Part shown: positions 15,701 to 20,831 of the stretch, in pieces | Layout: every line of letters begins with the position of its first letter | Position numbering within the stretch: position 1 is the stretch's first letter | Origin: Chryseobacterium gleum | GTDB taxonomy: Bacteria; Bacteroidota; Bacteroidia; Flavobacteriales_D; Crocinitomicaceae | Direction of reading: 5' to 3' | Assembly (NCBI GenBank): GCA_943326825.2 | Contig: CALPUT020000010.1 | Location: 1-20,831, forward strand | DNA: 20,831 nucleotides | Program-made: the position numbers and the translations under genes | The notes under the pieces: generated by a model | Databases searched by the model: none | What the model saw: the letters and a program-made list of their open reading frames with translations, nothing else | What the model was told of the DNA's origin: nothing

Positions 15701-16685
15701 CGTATATATTATCCTGATCATCTAAATTCAAATACGTGAAATCTGTCCCGTTATTAGCGCCTATTTGTTTAGCCCAAATAAAATCACCATTTGAGGTTAA
15801 TTTCCAAAAAAACAAATCACTAACATGAAACGGATTTCCCCAAGAATCTAAAGTGATATTTGATATTAACAAATTCGCATTCGGCCCGGGGTCAAAATCA
15901 ACTGTGTCAGCAAAAGAACCAGAAATAATGAGATCTCCTGCCCTGTTTATTCGAATTCCCGTCACATTGGAACTCATGCTAACAGAACTGTTTCCGGCAA
16001 GACAAGATGAAAAAACATAATTCCCCATCATGTCTAATTTCCAAACAAACACTCCCTGGCCTGTAACAGTTCGATTTTCAACTCCTAAATTTGGATCGAA
16101 ATCAACTACACCATTGAAAACTCCCGAAACATATATGTTTCGGGCATCATCAACCGCTAAATTAACCGCTCGATCTGTCGATCCAGCCCCCACTTTCTTC
16201 GCCCAAATAAAATTACCATTGGGGTAAAGTTTTATGACCACTGCATCTTGTCCTCCATTAGATGTAAGATTAGTTACAGAAGCTCCTAAATCCATATCCA
16301 ACGTCCCAAACAATGATCCGCAGATTATAATGTTTCCATCAGCATCATATTTTAGATCATTTGCAATAAAAGAACCACTCGGACCTGCATAGCGGAGTGC
16401 CCACACATAATTACCATTCGAATCCAGTTTGCAAACATAAGAGGCAGAAGAACCTCCGGGATTTGTTAAATTATTCACCGAAACACCTGGATTAAAGTCT
16501 ACTGTTCCACTTATACTTCCAGCAATTGCGAGTTCTTTATTGCCATTAATATCAAAAGCATAGGTGTAATTGTCTCCTCCTTTAAATAAACCAACCCAAT
16601 CTAAACTAATATCTTGTGCTCTTAGGTGTAAACTTTGAAAAGACAGAAAGATGAAGAACACAATTTTTTTCTCTATGATATTCAT
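12705..16685 (-). CDS. Large T9SS-secreted repeat protein with beta-propeller-like N-terminus (1326 aa)
   Basis: A signal peptide (residues 1-23, ending LHLRAQ) precedes about 460 residues of propeller-like repeats of the SBBP type, each with 'kld.nGn..Wak..g' followed by 'D..gNiyi.G.f.g..DFDp'. From about residue 490 follow units of roughly 45-50 residues with C-x-SYTLNGQ, a SGxYTQ turn and GCDSTITL; four are in a row, two divergent ones follow, then two Ig/PKD-like domains (AGPDQDYCLG, GVPFNPNG; about 800-940), then two more units to about 1037. An FN3-like stretch leads to a C-terminal sorting domain (about 1255-1326; CYPNVVTQTLYI, LDLSGKIV, LAKGTYFLKI) that marks export through T9SS. It is probably a cell-surface or adhesion protein of a gliding or biofilm-forming bacterium; the binding target is unknown. 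Confidence 0.88.
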   Translation of the reverse strand: MNIIEKKIVFFIFLSFQSLHLRAQDISLDWVGLFKGGDNYTYAFDINGNKELAIAGSISGTVDFNPGVSVNNLTNPGGSSASYVCKLDSNGNYVWALRYAGPSGSFIANDLKYDADGNIIICGSLFGTLDMDLGASVTNLTSNGGQDAVVIKLYPNGNFIWAKKVGAGSTDRAVNLAVDDARNIYVSGVFNGVVDFDPNLGVENRTVTGQGVFVWKLDMMGNYVFSSCLAGNSSVSMSSNVTGIRINRAGDLIISGSFADTVDFDPGPNANLLISNITLDSWGNPFHVSDLFFWKLTSNGDFIWAKQIGANNGTDFTYLNLDDQDNIYGLGVTNGVLDFDPSTSVYNLSSNYDNTFILKLDSDGDFQNVKLVPSESTYSLSFDQQNNMYLSGNFSGQAKFPIGSDTLTLNSNGFDNFLLKMDHNFNNVWVKSFGGSGNQFYSLLLIDSADNLYISRGISGAMDFDPSAGERIENSTNTSSWNTYVAKYSPCTNSFSSINASACDNYVLNGFTYTSSGQYTQLLQNTAGCDSTITLYLEIRNSTSNFINASECGSYTLNGQAYNSSGIYTQVLQNAVGCDSTITLQLFIKNSSSSQITETACDSYTLNGQVYISSGNYTQQLQNAVGCDSTIHLNLSIKQSSSSQLTVSECDSYTLNGQTYTASGTYTQVVQNAIGCDSTITLNLTINQSSSAQLNEVICSGSSYFLNGTSYVGNVQAPGDQFTINQVLQNSVGCDSLLTVTVTYNPTVTNSQISICQGESALIHGFYRSTAGLYSQRFSAANGCDSISNVTLVVKSLPLVDAGQSFLACSGSNVVLSGSGANTYSWSGGVLNGVPFTAPSISSTYAVIGTSLEGCSSTDIITIYINQSPTVSAGPDQDYCLGTLITLTASSDSTCIWDNGVINGVPFNPNGQTTFTVTIIDFQGCTGTDQVTIYYLNPSSSQITETACDNYTINGQTFNATGIYTQVIPNAVGCDSTITLDLTIKNSTTTSISEVACNEYSAPDGQIFTQTGVYTSVIPNSVQCDSIITLNLTIVPTVAPEICMVSVDSAGINNVIYWDKTVYPSADTFYVYREIQNNNYQIIGTLPSSATSQFVDTVRALYFPNTGDPKISSSRYKLAFRDTCGNLSSLGRYHRTMFLQDQMNGNFNWNHYEIENETSPVAALTTYYFLRDNNLDGIFESVIGSTTSNLATDPSYSSFQNTADWRIETSWSIQCEGTKKLTNEKSLLTTSKSNRRNYQTNGLKENVANELGIRCYPNVVTQTLYIMSSNLSLVGDLTLLDLSGKIVLEQNLSGDTQLDVTNLAKGTYFLKIESKGTVYSQKLIKN
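13575..15220 (-). repeat. Array of cysteine-containing repeats within the T9SS protein
   Basis: Eight units of about 130-150 bp encode the 'ACDSYTLNGQ..Y.SSG.YTQ..QNA.GCDSTITL' repeats (two cysteines per unit). Six lie between about 14300 and 15220 and two between 13575 and 13870, split by two Ig/PKD-like domains. The DNA of neighbouring units has diverged clearly, so recent duplication is not evident. Confidence 0.75.
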
Positions 16686-16784
16686 AATAATAGTAAATTA
16701 AAGAGTTAAAGTATAAAAAAATAGAGTTGTTAAAAAGGTTAAATTAACTTTTTTATCCCGATGCATCAAAATTATACAAAAAAT

Positions 16785-17381
16785 CTAACACATCTTGTTT
16801 TCAAAGCTTGCTTCACAGATCATAATCGAACTACACCTGGAAGTATTCGCCAATTGATCAGAGCCAGCATTCACATTTACACCATCTTGACTAAAAGTAT
16901 TACTTCGAGCATTGTAATCTTTAGAACCACCATAGGTTTTATCCCATTGGTTTTCCCTTAAGTAATTTAATTATCCAAAAATCACCTTCTCCATTTAGTG
17001 CATTTGTTACATCTCCATTCTTTGAATAAGTAACTCATGCTATGGCATATCGGCCATCCAAGGTTTCTGTAATACCCCATCCTTCATCTGCATTCGTCCC
17101 TCCTAAACATTTCAGCCATTCTATTTGCCAATTAGCGTTTGTTTTTACAACTCAAATATCACCATTTGTAAGGTCTCGTTGTCGTCAAGTCTCCATTGTT
17201 TGATGTGGTAGTATACTCTATTAAGTATTAAAAATCCACCATCAGAAGAATTCAAAATTTTAGAACCAAATTATATAACTGAACCACCTTAAAATCTCTG
17301 CCACTGAATGCCTAATAAATTGTTTTGACTTAAACAAATATGATATGATATGCTAAATAAAAGTAAAAGGAATATTCTCAT
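16785..17381 (-). pseudogene. Decayed secreted WQK/GG-repeat protein gene
   Basis: An ATG at 17381 starts a signal peptide (MRIFLLLLFSISYHICLSQN) followed by LLGIQWQRF and GGS. Then stops and frame changes appear repeatedly. Legible pieces in different frames are SKILNSSDGGFLIL, ANWQIEWLKCLGGTNADEGW, GITETLDGRYAIA, YSKNGDVTNALNGEGDFWII and KTYGGSKDYNA. Together they follow the repeat of exported Bacteroidota proteins, 'W.k.lGG...De...i..t.DGgy.iaG...s.dGdv......DfWi.kl'. At least five disruptions are present and there is no sorting domain at its end, so the gene is dead and 3'-truncated. It lies upstream of the large T9SS gene. Confidence 0.7.
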
Positions 17382-17462
17382 AATAAAAGGTTAATTTAAG
17401 TAATTTAAACAATAAAATTGGTTAAAGCAATAGAGCACTTGTAAATTAATATTAATATCGCT

Positions 17463-17717
17463 TTATCTTTTTGTTACTAAGCCAAAACTATTAGTAAAAT
17501 TAGCGGAGAAGATAACAGCATAAAGAAATCCTTTTAAAATTCTCTGGGCAACACTTGCTGTCCAAATTTCTTGAAAGCCCCAATAAATATCTGCTTTGAA
17601 ATAATAAGGACTTAGTGCTCCGTTAATCATGTTTGTTGTCGCACTAATAAGGCCACCTGTCAAAAAACAAGTTAGTGCAACTAAAAAGATTACCTGAAAG
17701 TTTGATTGTCTGATATC
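17463..17717 (-). pseudogene. Fragment of a small membrane-protein gene beside an attC-like element
   Basis: An open frame without a good start codon reads DIRQSNFQVIFLVALTCFLT then GGLISATTNMINGALSPYYF, a soluble stretch with WGFQEIWTASVAQRILKGFL and YAVIFSANFTNSFGLVTKR to a stop. It has two hydrophobic segments separated by a short loop. A TTG in the first hydrophobic stretch could start a 66-residue version but would cut the helix in half, so I consider the original start lost. The frame opens 13 nt from the TAAC end of the IS-split element at 17731, which is where a cassette gene should begin. I do not know the family. Confidence 0.5.
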
Positions 17718-17780
17718 TTAAAATTGCTAATAACGTTTTGCTGCTAGGCAACTTCGGACTAACAAATCCAGTAACTGTAT

Positions 17781-17803
17781 CGTCCTGAGAAAAAGTAGAC
17801 ACT
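17781..17803 (+). repeat. Left terminal inverted repeat of the IS
   Basis: The first 23 bases share GTCCTGA and GTAGACA with the reverse complement of the right end at 19038-19060, with one extra A in the left copy. Confidence 0.75.
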
Positions 17804-17819
17804 AAAATAAATATATTTT

Positions 17820-18182
17820 ATGAATAAGTGTCAAGTAGTACGTTACAGTGAAAGTTTTAAGTTACAAGTAATAAAAGAGTATTCAGAAAGTAATTTATCC
17901 ATTAATCAGATTAGAGAAAAATATGGTATTACTGGAGGAGTAACCATTCAAACATGGCTACGTAAGTATAAGCGAGAAGATTTATTAAATAAAATCATAC
18001 GCGTGGAAAAACCAGACGAAAAATCAAAATTAAAAGCATTACAAAAGGAAAATCAAGCTCTTAAAAATGCTTTAGCTGAAGCTCATTTAAAACAAATTAT
18101 GTCTGAAAGTTTTTTAGAAGTCATGAGTGAAGAACTGGGATTGACTCTTGAAGAAGTAAAAAAAAAGTATGGAAAAAAATAA
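17820..18182 (+). CDS. IS3-family transposase OrfA
   Basis: A 120-residue protein with an N-terminal helix-turn-helix (about residues 8-55: SESFKLQVIKEYSESNLSIN, then IREKYGI and VTIQTWLRKYKRED) that binds the IS ends, followed by a leucine-rich helix (KALQKENQALKNALAEAHLK, residues 72-91) that probably mediates dimerisation. Near its end the run A AAA AAG (18161-18167), in the right phase, is the classic slippery site for -1 frameshifting, by which IS3 elements make the OrfAB transposase. The start ATG is at the beginning of the frame, 39 nt inside the left end. Confidence 0.9.
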   Translation: MNKCQVVRYSESFKLQVIKEYSESNLSINQIREKYGITGGVTIQTWLRKYKREDLLNKIIRVEKPDEKSKLKALQKENQALKNALAEAHLKQIMSESFLEVMSEELGLTLEEVKKKYGKK

Positions 18183-19018
18183 TTTCTAAAAGCATTCAAA
18201 AAGGAATCTCAATTAAGCAAAGTTGTATTTTTTTAGGGTATGCTAGATCTTCGTTTTATAAAGAACGTAAAAGACTAGAAAAAATAGAGAAATCTCATTC
18301 CAAAATACTCAATGAAATATACAATATTCGTCAAGTTATGCCCAATTTAGGTTGCCGAAAGTTACATTATTTACTACGGAAAACATTATTAGAATCAGGA
18401 CATACAGCTTTAGGAAGAGATAGATTATTTGCTCTTCTTCGAGCTAAAAACATGCTGATATTACGAAAACGAAAATATGCCATAACAACAAACAGTAATC
18501 ATCAGTTTAAAGTATATAAAAATTTAATATTGGACAAGGTGATAACTAGGAAGAATCAAGTATGGGTATCAGATATTACCTATGTTAAAACAAAACAAGG
18601 TTTTAGTTATATATCATTAATAACAGATGCGTATAGCCGAAAAATAGTTGGTTATCATGCAAGTAATAGTTTAGAACTGACGGGCTGTGTGAATGCGTAT
18701 AAAATGGCATTAAAAAATGGTAATCCAGAAATACATCACTCAGACAGAGGGAGTCAATATTGCTCACATGTTTATACGGACTTAGTGAAAAAATATGGCG
18801 CAAAGATTAGTATGGCAGCAGCTGGAAATTGTTACGAAAATGCACTAGCGGAAAGAATAAATGGAATCTTAAAACATGAATTCAATTTAAATGCTAAATT
18901 TGAAAACCTAAAACATGTTAGAAAGGCTTTAGAACAAGCCGTAAAGGTGTACAATGAAAAAAGACCCAATTGGGCCTTAAATTTAAAAGTTCCTAATGAA
19001 GTGTTTTTTGCAGCCTAA
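18152..19018 (+). CDS. IS3-family transposase OrfB (DDE integrase, made by -1 frameshift)
   Basis: The frame opens after a TGA at 18149-18151 and contains no ATG until 18338, which lies inside the helix-turn-helix-21 region (NIRQVMPNLGCRKLHYLL), so translation must enter by frameshift from OrfA at 18161-18167. The catalytic domain shows all three acidic residues: the first D in WVSDITYV, the second in HHSDRGSQYCS, and the E in NALAERINGILKHEF. The predicted OrfAB fusion is 116 plus 283 residues, 399 in total, normal for the family. The frame is intact to a TAA at 19016-19018, 42 nt before the right end. Confidence 0.9.
   Translation, partial: RSKKKVWKKIISKSIQKGISIKQSCIFLGYARSSFYKERKRLEKIEKSHSKILNEIYNIRQVMPNLGCRKLHYLLRKTLLESGHTALGRDRLFALLRAKNMLILRKRKYAITTNSNHQFKVYKNLILDKVITRKNQVWVSDITYVKTKQGFSYISLITDAYSRKIVGYHASNSLELTGCVNAYKMALKNGNPEIHHSDRGSQYCSHVYTDLVKKYGAKISMAAAGNCYENALAERINGILKHEFNLNAKFENLKHVRKALEQAVKVYNEKRPNWALNLKVPNEVFFAA
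18161..18167 (+). promoter_or_regulatory. Programmed -1 frameshift site A AAA AAG
   Basis: The heptamer lies in the OrfA phase (codons AAA AAA AAG), inside a run of nine A residues. Slippage by -1 leads directly into the OrfB frame at codon GTA. A second run, A AAA AAA at 18173-18179, is just before the OrfA stop and could also slip. Confidence 0.8.
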
Positions 19019-19037
19019 AGGAATTATTAGTAGAAAC

Positions 19038-19060
19038 AACTGTCTACTTATTTCAGGACA
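19038..19060 (-). repeat. Right terminal inverted repeat of the IS
   Basis: Ends ...TTTCAGGACA at 19060 and is the reverse complement of the left end apart from the tip base and one A. Confidence 0.75.
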
Positions 19061-19136
19061 TTACAAACATTTCAGCCCGTAGTTGCCTAACACCTGTTAC
19101 CTGCATATGCTTCTGTTTGACGTGGTAATGTAGTAG

Positions 19137-19504
19137 TTAGAATGAAGGAGTAACTGTCCGCATGTATAAAAGGTCACTAAACAATTCTTCCTTCGTGTTT
19201 TTGTTAATAAATGCACTTCTAATATAACTTTTTTTCTTCGTACCGATTTTTTTTGTTATGATTTTTTCAACAAGTTGTCGATGCTTATCATAAATTTTAA
19301 GTTTGTTTGCCTTTGCAAGTTTTAGAATAGCCCACTCAACACACCAGTCCTTTTGACATTTGTTGTCTATACTATCAGTGAATGGAATAAAGTTGCCAGA
19401 AAAGAATGCCAATTTGGATTTTCAGGAATCTCATACGATGGAGACTTACTGCCTTTCCCTATTACCAAGTTACAATGGTGCCGATCGCTTTTAAGAATGT
19501 TCAG
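19137..19504 (-). pseudogene. Small cassette-type gene broken by a single-base frameshift
   Basis: From a CTG at 19504-19502 the frame reads NILKSDRHHCNLVIGKGSKS then PSYEIPENPNWHSF; sense then switches frame and continues FFSGNFIPFTDSIDNKCQKD, WCVEWAILKLAKANKLKIYD, KIITKKIGTKKKSYIRSAFI and ends LYMRTVTPSF. Adding one T in the TTTT run near 19395-19402 makes a single protein of 120-odd residues with NWHSFSGNF at the join. An ATG-to-CTG change at the start would also explain the missing start codon. The alternative is a 91-residue protein from a TTG at 19412. Family not recognised. Its stop is 37 nt before the GTTA end of the IS-split element. Confidence 0.6.
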
Positions 19505-19523
19505 ATTAAATTAACGCTAAATT

Positions 19524-20831
19524 TTAATCCCGGCTAGTTAGCAATTTCTCAACCTTTATTTTCTTTTGGCCAATACATAGAAAATAGATACCATTCATTA
19601 AATTATGAAGATCTAATTTATGTTCAGTAGGAGATAATGTTCCTTTGAACACAACTCTTCCGAACGCATCCATTATAAAATAATCCGTTACTTCATTGCT
19701 TGTTAATTCAATAAAAAGTTCATTTGTGAATGGATTAGGCCAAACTTTGAGTACTTCTTGTCTTGGCGAATTTATGCTCGCAGTTTGGGCATTTATGTAT
19801 AACTGATCATACGCTTTTAAATATGTATTATCTAAAGACTTTTGAGGGCAAAAAATAGATAACTCCAAGTTGAAAACACCTTGATAATTTGAGATGTTAT
19901 AGTAGTTCAAAATTTCATGAATGCCTGCAGAATCTTGAACATTCCAGCTAACCAGCAATGAATCAGTACCCAAATAAGAATAGCTACTGATCCAAACAGA
20001 ATCAACTGATGCAAAATCAATATCACAATTTTCCATGACACTCACTATGAGCGTGCCAACGATCAAACTATCCTGATAGGCAGGATTCACAATTGAAAAT
20101 ATACTAGAGCTATCACAAATCAAAAAAGCAATGTTCAAAGAATCCTGCTGACTATCAATTACTTTGAACGTATAGATGCCTGGACATAAACTATCAGCAT
20201 TGTTTGAAGAGCCCGAAATTATCCCATTTACGTCCATAAATTGATACTGATAAGGCGGTACTCCACCATAGGCTATAATATTAGCTTCGCCGTTGCACGG
20301 TGCATTACCGTCTGCATTTGTAAGATTAAGGTATCCGGCCAACGGATTTGCACCAGACAAAGTGTTTTGGACAACTCCTGAAAGAGAAAATGAGCATTGA
20401 TTTAAATTATCGGTAATTGAGACAGAGAATGGTCCTGGACATAAGTTGGAGCAGGAATCTTGTGCTTCTGTCGTTGTCACGGTTCGACCATTTGACCAAA
20501 TTACGGTAAAATTGCTGCTGTAGTTCGTTTGCGTAATTGCCATTCCATTGCAGAGACTTCCGTCTGAATTTGAATAAAGTTCAATATAAGTGTTGGATCC
20601 TAAAGAATTAACACTTACCGAATCTGTTCCAATACAACCATTTGAGTCTGTTCCTGTCAAAACATAACTCATATTTCCATTGGGAACGAAGGCAATACCA
20701 TCTTGCGCACCATTATTCCATGAGTAAGTTGTTGCCCCACTTCCGTTAAGAATAATGGAACCTCCTGCACATATAGTATGATCTGAGCCTGCATTAACTT
20801 GTGGCAATGAAATAACAGTAACTATAACGCT
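19524..20831 (-). CDS. T9SS-secreted protein, C-terminal part (5' end beyond window)
   Basis: The frame is open to the right edge, so only the last 435 residues are seen. It begins in an Ig/PKD-like repeat (NAGSDHTICAGGSIILNGSG, YSWNNGAQDGIAFVPNGN) of the same kind as those at 800-940 in the protein of 12705-16685, followed by SprB-like repeats in which paired cysteines frame short beta domains (SCSNLCPGPFSVSITDNLN, GGVPPYQYQFMD, DSLCPGIYTFKVID). The last 75 residues are a T9SS sorting domain: VLKVWPNPFTNELFIEL, MDAFGRVVFKG and LHNLMNGIYFLCIG, with a basic end. The protein is exported and anchored or released at the surface. The two T9SS genes flank the IS and cassette-like segment. Confidence 0.88.
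   Translation of the reverse strand, partial: SVIVTVISLPQVNAGSDHTICAGGSIILNGSGATTYSWNNGAQDGIAFVPNGNMSYVLTGTDSNGCIGTDSVSVNSLGSNTYIELYSNSDGSLCNGMAITQTNYSSNFTVIWSNGRTVTTTEAQDSCSNLCPGPFSVSITDNLNQCSFSLSGVVQNTLSGANPLAGYLNLTNADGNAPCNGEANIIAYGGVPPYQYQFMDVNGIISGSSNNADSLCPGIYTFKVIDSQQDSLNIAFLICDSSSIFSIVNPAYQDSLIVGTLIVSVMENCDIDFASVDSVWISSYSYLGTDSLLVSWNVQDSAGIHEILNYYNISNYQGVFNLELSIFCPQKSLDNTYLKAYDQLYINAQTASINSPRQEVLKVWPNPFTNELFIELTSNEVTDYFIMDAFGRVVFKGTLSPTEHKLDLHNLMNGIYFLCIGQKKIKVEKLLTSRD

Larger units (their letters stand above)
17781..19060 (+). mobile_element. IS3-family insertion sequence (about 1.28 kb)
   Basis: Two overlapping plus-strand frames (orfA, orfB) with a DDE integrase core are bounded by imperfect inverted repeats: left CGTCCTGAGAAAAAGTAGAC (from 17781), right end read inward TGTCCTGAAATAAGTAGAC (from 19060). 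They agree over GTCCTGA and GTAGACA with a one-base length difference between. The right tip is TG as usual for IS3; the left tip is CG, possibly a mutated or misplaced end. I see no clear target-site duplication (TAT on the left, TTA on the right). Both frames are intact, so the element may still be active or be recently arrived. Confidence 0.88.
17731..19099. repeat. attC-like element split by an IS3-family insertion
   Basis: Left part: TAAC (17731-17734), 10-nt spacer GTTTTGCTGC, stem arm TAGGCAACT (17745-17753). Right part beyond the IS: AGTTGCCTA (19081-19089), 6-nt spacer ACACCT, GTTA (19096-19099). The stem is 9 bp perfect and continues with TCGG against CCCG. Without the 1280-nt insertion the element is 89 nt, within the size range of the intact copies. 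The insertion lies in the loop. The GTTA end is 37 nt past the stop of the gene at 19137-19504. Confidence 0.8.

Noticed and set aside
13391..16961. Short plus- and minus-strand frames within and upstream of the T9SS gene (13391, 13656, 16030, 16761)
   Set aside because: All are shadows of the large minus-strand gene or of the decayed gene upstream and show no independent coding features.
17778..19063. Target-site duplication of the IS
   Set aside because: Flanking bases TAT and TTA do not match, so none is claimed.

Overview
The window is AT-rich bacterial DNA from a member of the Bacteroidota, most likely a flavobacterium-like lineage such as Crocinitomicaceae/Fluviicola. The lineage call is inference. 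It rests on two large secreted proteins with type IX secretion (T9SS) C-terminal sorting domains, paired beta-flower-type repeat proteins, a DUF2752 protein and an IS3-family element. Nearly every gene lies on the minus strand. The plus strand carries only the insertion sequence and one doubtful remnant.

Layout from left to right: a VanW-family gene cut by the window edge (1-570); two unrecognised small proteins (658-1747); a decayed secreted-protein gene (2016-2470); two neighbouring signal-peptide proteins built of tandem 16- and 21-residue repeats (2565-3511); small gene remnants (3784-4133); a two-gene set of a four-helix membrane protein and a secreted protein (4124-5450); more decayed sequence (5643-6126); a three-gene DUF2752 operon (6180-7168); a TPR remnant (7333-7545); a tightly spaced glycosyltransferase pair (7763-9184); a membrane protein with an SRPBCC-like domain (9663-10619); an L,D-transpeptidase-like protein (10932-11411); three small proteins (11537-12544); a 1326-residue T9SS protein (12705-16685); two remnants (16785-17717); an IS3-family element (17781-19060); a frameshifted small gene (19137-19504); and the 3' end of a second T9SS gene (19524 to the edge).

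The main finding is a family of imperfect inverted repeats between these genes that looks like an integron-type cassette array. The elements share one geometry: TAAC (or TAAT/TAAA), exactly 10 nt, a stem arm, a loop, the matching stem arm, 6 nt ending in CT, then GTTA. Four fit exactly with good stems (9532-9652, 10637-10765, 12324-12396, and 17731-19099 once the IS is removed). One more fits with a 7-nt instead of a 6-nt spacer (1887-2011). Two fit with weak stems (3689-3766, 7180-7308), and one is a variant (10819-10911). In nearly every case the GTTA end lies 4-37 nt past the stop codon of a minus-strand gene or gene remnant, which is where an attC site sits in a gene cassette. No integrase gene is visible. 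The cargo is mostly small orphan, membrane or secreted proteins and many decayed genes, as expected of a cassette cluster without an integrase or of a related, undescribed repeat-mobilised array. The IS3 element sits in the loop of one of these hairpins.

All function calls come from reading motifs by eye; no database search was run.
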